From an uncultured Cyclobacteriaceae bacterium (GTDB taxonomy: Bacteria; Bacteroidota; Bacteroidia; Cytophagales; Cyclobacteriaceae): a DNA stretch of 57,588 bases. Location: the NCBI GenBank assembly GCA_937958005.1, contig CALGOB010000209.1:1-57588 (forward strand), written 5' to 3'. The notes under the pieces are model-generated. The model did no database searches. It saw only the letters and a program-made list of their open reading frames with translations, and was not told the origin of the DNA. Each line of letters opens with the position of its first letter. Positions within the stretch are counted from its first letter, which is position 1. A program made the translations under genes and the position numbers. Positions 1 to 8,639 of the stretch are shown here, in pieces.

Positions 1-3000
1 GCCACTGTCAGAATAGTTGTAAGTGGGTTGAACTTCCTCCCAGAATTGGATCATTTTAGCCAATCTGTTTTGAAAAGGAAGTTGTTCTTGGTTCAATCGC
101 TTATACCACAAGAGCCAACTGACTTCTACCATCTCCCAAAGCATTCCCGGAGTGGGTATTTCTAGTTTTTCTCCCAGCTTCTGGATTTTGCCTTTCGACA
201 AACGAATTCCTCTGGAATAATTGTCGTGCATTTCTGCAATGACTTGCTGAAGGTAGTTCTGGTAAGATGGCTTGTTTTCTTCGTCAGATGAATTTGTCTT
301 TTCCTTTCGTGTTTTTGTCAGACTATGTAATCTCGAATTCCATTTGTTGGTGTCGTAGATTACTTGGTCATTGCCTGTTCGTGAGGTTTCACCATAGTCG
401 ATGTTTTGCTCGGTTAAGTATTCGGCTAATTTGAAGAAGTGTTGGTCATCTAAGGAAGAAAAGGTAACACGTCCGTCCTTTTTAAAGTCTTGTATTAATT
501 GGGTTAGTCTATCGTCTTTTTTTGTCTTGTTCAGTTTTTGCTTAGTTGCTTCTCTAGTGTCATTTTTCCCATCTGCATGAAGTTCTGTTGGTTCTCCAAA
601 TCCGTTTTCTTCGATGAATTGCTCATAGGCTTCAATGGCTAGAGCAACTCTTTTGTTTTTTTTCTCTTGATTGACAAAAATAGAATCACTGTCATTCAAT
701 TGTTTTTTCAGGTAGCCTTCCACCTCTGGTAGTTGATGGGCTATGGCTTCTTTCTTTGTGTTGAATTGGGGACTTGTTGAGCTAATTGGCGAACTACGTG
801 AAGAGTGGTCTCCAAAGTTTTTCGATAGATTGACACTACTTCTAAATTTATCTTGTTCGTCTTTTACGACGCTTAAAACGAAGTCAAAACCAGCTTTTTT
901 TGGAATGGGTATCTGTAACTCCTCGTAACGCTCTTGAGCTAATTCTTTTGTGTAAACACCGTTTTCATTTCTTAGGTGGCTGGCTTTGCTTGCTTTTTCT
1001 TTTTGATTTTCTTCTGATAGTTTTTCCTGAGAGAGCTTGTTTGAATTCCGTCCTTTGTCTTCTTCAGCTAATACTATTGGATGGAATTTAGCTAGATAGC
1101 CTTCCCAAATATCTTTCATAGAAAAAGAGCTGTTCTTGTAGTTCTTATTGAACCAAGAGACTAGAAATGGCGGACGGTTCTCTGGAGAGAAATCTATCGC
1201 TGTGTTCTTATTGAGCTTGATGACCTCTTCTGTCCAGATAGCGAAGTCAACAATGATTTCGTTTAAGGTCGACTTCGCTGTAATTTCTTTGTTAAATTTC
1301 TCAATAAGGTTCTTGTCAGCAAGAGGGCCAAAACTGTAGTGACTGATCAAATTTTTAGAATGGATGAGCTGTTCTGATGGACGGAATAGCTCATCATAGG
1401 CATATAATATTGCCAGATGACGACCTAGAATATACTCTCCAAGAGTTGTGTAGTGAAACAGAAAAAGGATCAGCGAATGTTCATCTGTTTCCCCATCGTT
1501 CCATGTCACCTTATATTCAGCATAGTCTTGTTCTTTTTCAGCTCTGATTTCTTTGTAATACTCATTGGCTGATTCCCACGAGTCAAATTCTTTCCATTCA
1601 CCTTTTTGGTCATTATTAATTAATCGTATTTTAATTTCCTTTACAGAAATTCTGTTACGATAGTCTTCTGGAAGTGTTGAAGTTGTGGATGCGACTTCGT
1701 TTTCAGACGAGGTGTCATTTTCAGAGTCTTGTTCATCTAGTTCTGACCATTTGATTTGGTGACCTTGGTCGATGAGGTTTGTTAACCATTGATTGAGAAA
1801 ACGATTGAGTTGATTTTTTAACTTTGTATCGACAAACGTCTTCCCATTTTCAATACTGTAAACCTGTTGGTACGTACCTCGGCTATCTTGTTGAAAGGTC
1901 AATGCTTCAACGGTTTCCAGCTCAAAGTCAACCCTAATTTCCATGTCAGGATCAGCCATAGAATCTCCATTCTGCAAGTAATAATGAGAAAGAGCTATTG
2001 TAAATCGTCCTTCTTGATCTGTATAAAGCACATCTAAGTTTAAATCCATGAAAGCTGGATTTGGATTAGTTTCGGTTTTGAAACTTGATATACCATGTGA
2101 ATGCCCCTTGTCTAAATTTTCTTTTAGGTCTGGGATGAGCTTGTTGAGTTTATTGAAGGTTGTTTGATGAATAGAGCGATTCTTTTTTGAAAGGACTTTC
2201 TTACTATTTACAAGCTCTTTCAATTGATCAGCATATTTTTTTACCAATGCTCCTTTTACCAATCCATCACTATTTGGGTAGTTTTCGGTTAGCCAATCCA
2301 AAAAAGGTTCTGGTGTATCGTTGATGTTTTTCCCTTGCGCATAATCAATGAATTCGCTAACTAACTGGGTGTAATTGTCGATAGATAGTATATTCTCTTT
2401 AGAACCTTCGGTTAATGCTTTTGGATCATTTGATTCAGGTATTGTGTCCTTTTGTTTGGATTCAGTCAGGTTTTTGAGGTGTTGACTGTAAATGAATTCT
2501 TGAAAGTTTTGATCTTTATAAGAAGAAATTTTGAAATCACCTTTCACTTCTACTTGTTCGGGGTCAGTAAAAGTCACTGAATACCAAACTTGTGAATTAC
2601 CTACTGACCTTAATTGATTGAGGTAAGCATCAGCCTCTTGCCAGTTATCAAAAGTACCCTCTTTAGAGAAATGAGGTTTCTGAGAAAAAAGCTGATACTT
2701 TTCTGTCAGTTGAATTAGTTTCATTGTTGGAACTGAAGGTTTCAAGCTTTGGGAAGTCGTTTGATCTTCTTCAAAAGGATCGCCCATATCTATCAAATAC
2801 CCCTTTGATAATGATTGCTCTAGCCACTCAGTTAATTGATAATGATAAAACTGTTTATTCTTTTTATGGTTGTGATCAAATCTATCATAGAGCTTTCTTT
2901 CTCCTTTTGGCACAAATACACTGAATAATTCCGCAGTTTTTAATGTGGTACTGATTGTGACCTCAAACCGTTTCTGATCAACCGTCTCACCATCTAGGTA

Positions 3001-3834
3001 AGTCGAGTCAATCAACTGGATCAAATGTTGATTGTCTAAACCTTCTCCTATATAATCATACATTAAGCTATCTATTCGATCGCTTGAGTCATCCTTAAAA
3101 TCAGATGAGCCGTTACGGGTTAAAAACGTTAAGTGACCTTCGAAATGAGGAATGAACTTTTTTAGGTTTTGGTAAATTGCTTTTGGTATACTTTCATCGA
3201 ATTCTTGAACTGGGTCTTTCTTTCTGTTTTTTAGGGAATCATGTTTCTGTTTTTCTGAACCCTTCTTTAAATCAGGACTTTCTGTTTTTCTGTTTTCTTT
3301 TAAACTAGTTTTTAGATTTTCACTTTTTGGGCCATTTTCATTAAATGAATTGCTGTCAATCACCAAACCTTTTTCTAAAAGGATTCTGGAATCCTTAATT
3401 CTGCTTTTCGGTCTAGTTGTGATTTTTAAAAGGGAATCTCCAAACTTCTGCTTTCCAAAACGTTCAGCAATGAGCTGAGATGCTTTTCCAAAATCATCAA
3501 AAATTACATAATTGATTTCTCGTTCTTTATTTTCCAACAGAACCTTGTAGGCTACGAAACTGAATTTCTTGTCTTCTAACTGTTTGTAGGATGCTTCATA
3601 GCTGGGAGATAGGAGAATCTGCTTAAATGGTTCATTTGAGTCAATTGCGTTTTGCAGTTCATAAGCAAACTTCAAATAGGTAAGGTGGTTCTTTGCCCAC
3701 CATCTTTTAGGATTAGAGGTGGGTTTAAAACCACTAAAATTAGTTAAATGGTTAATTAACTGTAAAGCAGGGTTTTCCTTGAATTCAAGGTAGATGTTGT
3801 TTTTGGAATCGTTGAGAGAAACATCTAATTGCAT
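1..3834 (-). CDS. Giant polyvalent-type protein of a mobile element, N-terminal 1278 residues (partial)
   Basis: An uninterrupted minus-strand frame runs from an ATG at 3834 to the window edge, so the protein is longer than 1278 residues and its C-terminal part is not visible. It is hydrophilic and rich in K, E, S and N with no signal peptide. Two segments look like divergent copies of one module: W-E/Q-S/E-A-N/D followed by an aromatic-rich strand pair and a 'VTxxD' stretch, read from about 2670-2540 and 1590-1470. That pattern resembles domains of large polyvalent proteins in conjugative elements and phages. The last visible part (residues about 1210-1260) has a PGMLWE..E.SWLLWYK motif that recalls the region before the catalytic part of large methylase/helicase proteins of Bacteroidota conjugative elements; this is from memory and uncertain. 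A terminator-like hairpin at 3933-3964 separates it from the upstream gene, so it probably has its own promoter. Confidence 0.75.
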   Translation of the reverse strand, partial: MQLDVSLNDSKNNIYLEFKENPALQLINHLTNFSGFKPTSNPKRWWAKNHLTYLKFAYELQNAIDSNEPFKQILLSPSYEASYKQLEDKKFSFVAYKVLLENKEREINYVIFDDFGKASQLIAERFGKQKFGDSLLKITTRPKSRIKDSRILLEKGLVIDSNSFNENGPKSENLKTSLKENRKTESPDLKKGSEKQKHDSLKNRKKDPVQEFDESIPKAIYQNLKKFIPHFEGHLTFLTRNGSSDFKDDSSDRIDSLMYDYIGEGLDNQHLIQLIDSTYLDGETVDQKRFEVTISTTLKTAELFSVFVPKGERKLYDRFDHNHKKNKQFYHYQLTEWLEQSLSKGYLIDMGDPFEEDQTTSQSLKPSVPTMKLIQLTEKYQLFSQKPHFSKEGTFDNWQEADAYLNQLRSVGNSQVWYSVTFTDPEQVEVKGDFKISSYKDQNFQEFIYSQHLKNLTESKQKDTIPESNDPKALTEGSKENILSIDNYTQLVSEFIDYAQGKNINDTPEPFLDWLTENYPNSDGLVKGALVKKYADQLKELVNSKKVLSKKNRSIHQTTFNKLNKLIPDLKENLDKGHSHGISSFKTETNPNPAFMDLNLDVLYTDQEGRFTIALSHYYLQNGDSMADPDMEIRVDFELETVEALTFQQDSRGTYQQVYSIENGKTFVDTKLKNQLNRFLNQWLTNLIDQGHQIKWSELDEQDSENDTSSENEVASTTSTLPEDYRNRISVKEIKIRLINNDQKGEWKEFDSWESANEYYKEIRAEKEQDYAEYKVTWNDGETDEHSLILFLFHYTTLGEYILGRHLAILYAYDELFRPSEQLIHSKNLISHYSFGPLADKNLIEKFNKEITAKSTLNEIIVDFAIWTEEVIKLNKNTAIDFSPENRPPFLVSWFNKNYKNSSFSMKDIWEGYLAKFHPIVLAEEDKGRNSNKLSQEKLSEENQKEKASKASHLRNENGVYTKELAQERYEELQIPIPKKAGFDFVLSVVKDEQDKFRSSVNLSKNFGDHSSRSSPISSTSPQFNTKKEAIAHQLPEVEGYLKKQLNDSDSIFVNQEKKNKRVALAIEAYEQFIEENGFGEPTELHADGKNDTREATKQKLNKTKKDDRLTQLIQDFKKDGRVTFSSLDDQHFFKLAEYLTEQNIDYGETSRTGNDQVIYDTNKWNSRLHSLTKTRKEKTNSSDEENKPSYQNYLQQVIAEMHDNYSRGIRLSKGKIQKLGEKLEIPTPGMLWEMVEVSWLLWYKRLNQEQLPFQNRLAKMIQFWEEVQPTYNYSDSG

Positions 3835-3932
3835 ATTAGAAGGTTTTGGAATTACTGAATGATTTGGAATACCAAAACTAGAGGGGTTGAAAGGGGAATC
3901 ATAGGTAAAAAATTGTACCTATTAGAAAAGTA

Positions 3933-3964
3933 AAAACCTGCTCCGTTTGAAGAAAGCAGGTTTT
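3933..3964 (-). terminator. Rho-independent terminator after the 3999-4583 gene
   Basis: A 10-bp perfect stem (AAAACCTGCT at 3933-3942 pairing with AGCAGGTTTT at 3955-3964) is followed on the minus strand by a T-rich run. It sits 34 bases past the stop codon of the minus-strand gene at 3999 and upstream of the giant gene. Just beyond it, 3901-3922 holds a second short inverted repeat (ATAGGT/ACCTAT) that could be an operator for the giant gene. Confidence 0.7.
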
Positions 3965-3998
3965 GATTTTTTGTTTTACTAGAAATTTAGTTTTTGAT

Positions 3999-4583
3999 TT
4001 ACCGGTCGAATATATAAGCTGTTTTAGAAGAAATAAAATCTTTAAAAGGGTCTAAAGGAAGTAAATCGTTCAATAAAACAGGGTTTTGGTTTTCTGCTTC
4101 GTGGACTAACCACCTATCTGTATTGGCACCAAACGTACCGCAGATTAGGTAGGGTTGTCCTTGTACATAAATCCTTTTCCCCATTGATAAATCAAAATCT
4201 AGCTTGGTTAAGGTGTCCACCACAAAAGCAGTTTCTTGAAAATCTAGTAACTGGTCACGGTCATTTAAGATATTAATGAAAATCTCATTTGAACCAAAGA
4301 GTTGTTTTTCTAAATCATGCAATAAGTAAAGCGCATCTAATTTATAAAGTTGAAGGTCTTTGTGAGTAAACCTTTCTATATAGTCAACACTGACAGTTAA
4401 AAGAATGGTGGTTAAGATGTCTTTACCAGTAGCAATTGTTTGAAATTTTAAGAGGTGATCTAAGATCATAGTGTAAAAGCCAAGACGACGATCCAGTTTG
4501 ATTTGATGGGTCAAACGGAACTTGACCTGATATAAGAGGTCTGTGATATAGCTGTCTGTGATTTTTTTATATAAAGCTTCCAT
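3999..4583 (-). CDS. Hypothetical mobile-element protein, 194 aa
   Basis: I do not recognise this protein. It is a soluble, mostly helical sequence (long leucine-rich stretches in residues 1-110) followed by a more strand-like C-terminal third with the pattern GKRIYVQGQPYLICGTF. There is no signal peptide or membrane segment. It lies in a same-strand run with the two genes upstream (gaps of 63 and 28 bases) and ends just before a terminator, so it is probably the last gene of that transcript. The ATG at 4583 is the first in frame. A structural or transfer-related role in the element is possible from position only. Confidence 0.6.
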   Translation of the reverse strand: MEALYKKITDSYITDLLYQVKFRLTHQIKLDRRLGFYTMILDHLLKFQTIATGKDILTTILLTVSVDYIERFTHKDLQLYKLDALYLLHDLEKQLFGSNEIFINILNDRDQLLDFQETAFVVDTLTKLDFDLSMGKRIYVQGQPYLICGTFGANTDRWLVHEAENQNPVLLNDLLPLDPFKDFISSKTAYIFDR

Positions 4584-4646
4584 TATATCTGACTTTTAAT
4601 TTTCTGATTTATTACTTTATTTGTTTGGTAATCAAAAGTTTAACCT

Positions 4647-4856
4647 TTATTTCTCTTCGTTTTGATAGTTTTCTACTTGTACTTCACGGGATAGTTTATT
4701 GGTGGTTTGAAGGAAGTTAAGGACCAGGTTAAGGCTTCTTAACCGATGCAAGTAGTTCTCCCATACAACGACAAAAAGAGTGATGATAGGAGAGAGGATT
4801 TTTAATACCCAGATAAAAAGGGTAAGCATATAGAATGTGAAAATTGATTTTACCAT
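4647..4856 (-). CDS. Small membrane protein, 69 aa
   Basis: An unrecognised short protein whose first about 35 residues are almost entirely hydrophobic (IFTFYML..LFIWVLKILSPIITLFVVVW), enough for one long or two short membrane helices. A basic, polar tail follows, ending in acidic residues. It lies between two other minus-strand genes, 28 bases after the coiled-coil membrane protein at 4885-5739, so it is likely co-transcribed and may act in the same membrane assembly. No family can be named. Confidence 0.55.
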   Translation of the reverse strand: MVKSIFTFYMLTLFIWVLKILSPIITLFVVVWENYLHRLRSLNLVLNFLQTTNKLSREVQVENYQNEEK

Positions 4857-4884
4857 GATTCTTAAAATTGTAACTGTTTAGTAA

Positions 4885-5739
4885 TTAGACTTTTTTGTTT
4901 TTAGGATTTTCAGGGCAGTTAGGCCAATGGGCTTTGAAACTCTTAGGGGAGTCGGAATGCAAGGGATGATCACAATGTGGGCAAGTATGTTTCTTGATCC
5001 ATGCTTCGATTTCCTTTTTCCTTGCTATTAAGGTGCTTTCTTGTGCTATTACAGTGCTCAACTCGTGCTCTGCTGTGCTTAGTGCTTGCTGTTGCTTTGC
5101 TACCTCTTGCTTGTTCTGTGCTAGAAGCTTTTGGTTTTCTGCTAAACTAGTTTTTTGCTTTTCCAGTTTCTGCTTTTCTTCTGCTATTGAAGATTTTTCT
5201 ACTGCTATTGTAGCTTTTTCATTTTCTACTTCCTGCTTTTGAAAACCAAGGGTTTGCAAAATCTGATCTTTGGCTAGTTTGAATTTGACGATTGACCAGC
5301 GTTTGACATAAAGCTCTGTCAAGACAAAGGATAGCAAAGCAAAACAAATTGCTATAAAGGTCTTAATGTAAAGCTTGGGTTCTTGAAGGGAGAAAGACCA
5401 GACTTCGTAATAAATGATATTATTGGTAAATACGATTAACGCTTGTACATGAGAGATCGACTGAACGAGGTATCGTTTGTTGACTGTGAATAATAACTGG
5501 AAACACTCAAATGCAATCGCATTCAAAGTAGAAGCAATCATTCGACTATAGGAATTAGCATTGTCATATACATATAGGGACAGGTAAATCTGTGTCTTAA
5601 AAGCTTCCGAAATCATGAATAGTATCAAGCAAAACAATATGAAGTCATTGCTGGCAATGAAGCGTGAAATAGCTAGTGATCCCTTACTGATCCCGAATCT
5701 TTTGATACTTGTCTCGATTGTAATTTCTCTAATCTTCAT
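4885..5739 (-). CDS. Membrane-anchored coiled-coil protein with C-terminal zinc finger
   Basis: Three regions are visible. The N-terminal half has several hydrophobic segments (around FILFCLILFMI, ALIVFTNNIIYY and TFIAICFALLSFVLTEL) that look like membrane helices. Next is a long charged coiled coil dense in K, E, Q and A with repeated AEEKQKLEKQK/AENQKLLAQNK-type units. The C-terminus has a CPHCDHPLH..H..NC pattern typical of a zinc finger. The ATG at 5739 is preferred over a TTG at 5769 that lies 30 bases upstream. Such an anchor plus rod plus zinc-finger layout suggests a membrane-tethered protein that reaches into the cytoplasm to bind nucleic acid or protein. No exact family is recognised. 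It is transcribed divergently from the HTH gene at 5891. Confidence 0.65.
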   Translation of the reverse strand: MKIREITIETSIKRFGISKGSLAISRFIASNDFILFCLILFMISEAFKTQIYLSLYVYDNANSYSRMIASTLNAIAFECFQLLFTVNKRYLVQSISHVQALIVFTNNIIYYEVWSFSLQEPKLYIKTFIAICFALLSFVLTELYVKRWSIVKFKLAKDQILQTLGFQKQEVENEKATIAVEKSSIAEEKQKLEKQKTSLAENQKLLAQNKQEVAKQQQALSTAEHELSTVIAQESTLIARKKEIEAWIKKHTCPHCDHPLHSDSPKSFKAHWPNCPENPKNKKV

Positions 5740-5786
5740 AGCTAAATTTTTAAAGTTTTCGATATGCAATGATACATAATAATTTC

Positions 5787-5836
5787 AAAAACTTTACTTT
5801 CATAATAAATTAATTGACTTTCAAAGTAAAGTTTTT
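5787..5836. promoter_or_regulatory. Inverted repeat in a divergent promoter region (candidate operator)
   Basis: AAAAACTTTACTTT at 5787-5800 is the exact inverse of AAAGTAAAGTTTTT at 5823-5836, with a 22-base spacer. The right arm overlaps a second small palindrome, ACTTTcAAAGT at 5817-5827. The pair lies between the divergent coiled-coil gene (4885-5739) and the HTH gene (5891-6118), the expected place for an operator read by the HTH protein. This is inference from position and symmetry. Confidence 0.45.
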
Positions 5837-5879
5837 GTTTTTGAATAATCATTTGTAGGTTTCAATCGCATTTTTTCTC

Positions 5880-5887
5880 TACTTTTG
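5880..5887 (+). promoter_or_regulatory. Candidate -7 element (TAnnTTTG) of the HTH gene
   Basis: TACTTTTG matches the Bacteroidota sigma-A -7 consensus and ends three bases before the ATG at 5891, which would give a leaderless or nearly leaderless transcript. The best upstream TTTG is at 5852-5855, a wider spacing than usual, so this is weak. Confidence 0.3.
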
Positions 5888-5890
5888 AAT

Positions 5891-6118
5891 ATGGCTAAGA
5901 AACAATTGTTGAATCGCTTAGAGATCGTTTTGAAAGAGCAACAAATTGAACCCAAAGATTTTTGCGAACTATGGAATGTCAAGAAGATAGATTCTGTCTG
6001 GCGAAACTTGCGAAATGATTCGCAACCCACTTTGCAAGAATTAATGAAAGCCTCAGATATACTTAATGTTCCATTGCGTGAACTCATTGTAGACTATAAA
6101 CCTGCTCCCAAATCTTAG
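5891..6118 (+). CDS. Small XRE/Cro-like HTH regulator
   Basis: A 75-residue, single-domain protein. The helix pattern fits a Cro/CI fold: LNRLEIVLKEQQIEPKDFCELW for the first helices, then SVWRNLRNDSQPTLQELMKASDILNVPLRELI for the recognition helix and the helices after it, a spacing typical of XRE proteins. The ATG at 5891 is chosen over an in-frame TTG at 5885. It is the only plus-strand gene in this part of the element and overlaps the end of the convergent gene at 6115 by four bases. It probably controls its own promoter and the divergent membrane gene through the inverted repeat at 5787-5836. Confidence 0.75.
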   Translation: MAKKQLLNRLEIVLKEQQIEPKDFCELWNVKKIDSVWRNLRNDSQPTLQELMKASDILNVPLRELIVDYKPAPKS

Positions 6119-6441
6119 CTTCTTAAGATTTCCAATAGCTCTGGAGTTATCTCTAGCTCGTCTCCATTCTGATAAAACTTGATGAGTGTTCTTTCTTTGG
6201 GATTTTCCGAATCGTTGTAACTGTAAAACAACTGAATCGAGTTTTTCAAATGCCTATCAATCACGTTTTCAATTAACCGCTTTGTCCCTAATTTGGTGTC
6301 GTAGGGGGCATATTCGTTTTTCCAATCTCTTGAATAGAACGTTCGGGGCTCCTGTCGATTCTTAAATAATATGGTCACTACTTTTTCTGAATCTCTACCG
6401 GAGACCCATCCATCTGTTGGAGGTAATTGTCCTTCTTTCAT
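6115..6441 (-). CDS. Hypothetical mobile-element protein, 108 aa
   Basis: Unrecognised soluble protein with mixed charged and aromatic residues, including a YSRDWKNEYAPYDTKLGTKRLIENVIDRHL stretch in its middle and a short acidic C-terminal helix. It starts within the stop codon of the upstream gene (ATGA overlap at 6438-6441), so translation is probably coupled to the 163-residue protein before it. Its last four bases overlap the end of the convergent HTH gene. Confidence 0.55.
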   Translation of the reverse strand: MKEGQLPPTDGWVSGRDSEKVVTILFKNRQEPRTFYSRDWKNEYAPYDTKLGTKRLIENVIDRHLKNSIQLFYSYNDSENPKERTLIKFYQNGDELEITPELLEILRS

Positions 6442-6929
6442 TTGTTAAAATATTTGATGATTGATTTCGTTTTAGCCTGTCCTATTTTTCCATCTCTGAA
6501 ATAGAAATTGATGTAGGCTGTTTTGTCTGTGGTAAAGATTCTGAAGGTGAGATCCTCTAGCTCGAACTTCCACTTGTCAGCATAGTCTTGGATATAGTTT
6601 GATGTTCCTTCTGTCACCTTGGTTTCTGGATTAGATAAATTGGTGTGGTCTCCGGTAAAGAATTTCACCATTTCGGAAAGAGTGATTTCTCGAATGACTT
6701 TCGTGTTATCACAAACCGCACATTGAATTTCTCCAGAGCTTGTTTTTTTAATTTTGAGGTTCAATAAATCGGGTTCGCTCTTATTATTCCTAGACTCTTT
6801 CAATGCAAATGCTCTGGAATGTTCATGGATAAGTCGTTCTATACCAAATGGGTCAACATCAACCACGATGTCTTTTGCGAAATTCTTGATCTTATTTCCC
6901 CAGCCTTTACCTTTATTATTAAAAGTCAT
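6438..6929 (-). CDS. Hypothetical mobile-element protein, 163 aa
   Basis: Not recognised. A basic N-terminus (NNKGKGWGNKIKNFAKDI) is followed by a charged middle with a single CAVC pair at about residue 90, which could bind metal but lacks a second pair, and a C-terminal half with alternating hydrophobic and polar residues that suggests beta strands (FELEDLTFRIFTTDKTAYINFYF). It overlaps the next gene by four bases and follows the gene at 6940 by ten, so the three genes 7509 to 6115 form one transcription unit. Confidence 0.55.
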   Translation of the reverse strand: MTFNNKGKGWGNKIKNFAKDIVVDVDPFGIERLIHEHSRAFALKESRNNKSEPDLLNLKIKKTSSGEIQCAVCDNTKVIREITLSEMVKFFTGDHTNLSNPETKVTEGTSNYIQDYADKWKFELEDLTFRIFTTDKTAYINFYFRDGKIGQAKTKSIIKYFNK

Positions 6930-6939
6930 TTTTATTGAT

Positions 6940-7509
6940 TTAAATGTTAAATTTTTCCGAATAGCTATGATAAAAGCTTATAGCTTGTTGTTCTGTGAAC
7001 TTCTGTTCTTCCTTCATTCTGTTGCAGTAGGACAAGAGGGATTTGGTTGTTAAGAAGCGTTTTTTAGTCAGATCAAACGGGTCATTGAAACGAGTTTTTT
7101 TGAATAGGTACATCCCCTTAATTTTTTCATGTTCTTGATTGCTCAATGCTTCGTAAAATTCATCGAGAAAACGAATAACCCCATTGTTTTCAATTGCCCA
7201 AGTAGGGTTAAGTACTTCGTAGTATTTATATTTTAGGCATAACACTTCCATTTTTCCTATTCTAGTGTTGAGGAAGTATTCGATTCGATCTATCCTTTTT
7301 TTCTGATCTGGAAAATTGATGTCCAGGTAACCCACATTGTACATTCTGAGAATCAAATTGGTGAGTAGTGCTTGCTTGTCATTTTTTTCTGCGTGACCAA
7401 TTCTTTTTGAATAACCTTGAAATTCTTTCCCGTTTAGCAGAAAGATGTTTTGTATGTAGGTACTGTCTCTGGTGTCCCAGCCTGAATCTTTGAATTTTTT
7501 CTGTTTCAT
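6940..7509 (-). CDS. Hypothetical mobile-element protein, 189 aa
   Basis: Not recognised. It is a basic, mostly helical soluble protein rich in K, Y and F with no export signal. It is the first gene of the three-gene minus-strand run 7509-6115 and is preceded by about 820 bases with no gene, so its promoter should lie just right of 7509. Nothing in the sequence points to a function beyond membership of the element. Confidence 0.55.
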   Translation of the reverse strand: MKQKKFKDSGWDTRDSTYIQNIFLLNGKEFQGYSKRIGHAEKNDKQALLTNLILRMYNVGYLDINFPDQKKRIDRIEYFLNTRIGKMEVLCLKYKYYEVLNPTWAIENNGVIRFLDEFYEALSNQEHEKIKGMYLFKKTRFNDPFDLTKKRFLTTKSLLSYCNRMKEEQKFTEQQAISFYHSYSEKFNI

Positions 7510-8327
7510 ATTTTTCGCTTCCTAACGTTTGTCAACTTCGTACGTCAGAATAACTTTTTTTGTACTTGAGTAACTTTGCACTTTCAGGATAACTTTTGTT
7601 TAACCAGTTTAATCCTAACAGTTAACTGGATAAGGATTCAACTTAAAAATTCAGGCATATTTTGCCCATAGGTGTCCACTTAGAAAGTGCATTTCTTATT
7701 TTTTCGCTTTAAAACTGTCAGCTGTCCAGGTTAAAAGCTAAAGGCCGTATAGTAATTGTATCTAGGGAATAGGTATTCTTCCGTAACAACGAGCCAAAAA
7801 GCAAGTTGATCTATGAATTATTTTCATTAAATTTCTATTAAAGAGGTTTCTACTAGTTATTTTTATTTCTGTCTATCGAATTGTATCCAGAAATACTTTT
7901 TTTATAGTCTTTCTATGTTAGCCCTTGCGCTAAAGTCCATGACATGAGGATTTCTTTTATTTACGTTTAAGACATAGCTTGTCAGTACCATAATTGTTTT
8001 TGATTTGATTTTTAGAATATCCGTTAAGTTTCCTGAAACTTTTTATGCCAAATTTCTTTCTGGATTCCGTAAGGTCCCTTTAAATCGGTTGCAGTAGCTC
8101 ATAGGAGAGTTGAAATAAATGATATAATCCTTTAGGTTGTTTAAGAGTCTGTCGTTTTGTGTTTTACAATTACTAGTTTATTTGATTTTTTCTCATTCTA
8201 AACTTTTTTATCAAGATTTGATGTATTACTCTAAGCCAGTTCGGGAACGTCGAACCTCTTTGTAATCATTTTGTAAGTAGTAATTTTCACAAGTTGATAG
8301 AATTACGGTTTTAAATAGAATACAGAA
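7510..8327. other. Gene-free 818-bp stretch inside the mobile element
   Basis: No open frame of useful length is seen on either strand. The left part has three spaced copies of a TAACTTT word (about 7550-7600), one of which (TAACTTTG at about 7570) matches a -7 promoter element on the plus strand, followed by an interrupted inverted repeat (ACCAGTTTAATCC..CAGTTAACTGG) at about 7605-7630. The rest is AT-rich with no clear repeat. A non-coding RNA, an oriT or an eroded gene are all possible. Confidence 0.4.
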
Positions 8328-8639
8328 CTAAGTCTGTCTTTTGGAATCCAAGTATTTATAAAGGCTCTGCCTATCGTAAAGAATCTTTTTCTTTCCAGCT
8401 GGTCGAGTGATTATAATCCCATTTTCAGGGGAGCCATCTCTTAAAACTTGCATAGATGTGCTTTTAACACCTAATATTTGCATAGCTTCAACTGAGTTAC
8501 AATACTTTTCTTCCTTTTTCTGGAGTTCAGTTCCACGAAGGTCGGTAATCAAATCTGACAGGGAGTCGGTAAAAATTTGTTGTATATCCAATTTGAGCTT
8601 ATTATAAGCTTCATCGTCTTCTAGTAATAGTATTTTCAT
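8328..8639 (-). CDS. Helix-turn-helix (excisionase-like) protein
   Basis: A 103-residue protein. The C-terminal half carries the pattern NSVEAMQILGVKSTSMQVLRDGSPENGIIITRP..KKILYDRQSLYKYLDS, which fits the winged-helix layout of excisionase/MerR-like HTH domains common in Bacteroidota elements (helix, turn, recognition helix, short wing ending in YDRxxLxxYL). The N-terminal half is an acidic helical region. Its start codon overlaps the stop of the upstream HTH gene by one base (TAATG), so the two are translated together. With the integrase nearby, a role as directionality factor or element regulator is likely. Confidence 0.65.
   Translation of the reverse strand: MKILLLEDDEAYNKLKLDIQQIFTDSLSDLITDLRGTELQKKEEKYCNSVEAMQILGVKSTSMQVLRDGSPENGIIITRPAGKKKILYDRQSLYKYLDSKRQT

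Noticed and set aside
743-1339. Three small plus-strand frames
   Set aside because: They lie opposite the continuous minus-strand giant gene, have no motifs and look like shadows.
4994-5242. Plus-strand frame of 82 codons rich in C, S, F and A
   Set aside because: It is the antisense of the coiled-coil region of the gene at 4885-5739; the odd composition follows from the repeated K/E/Q codons.
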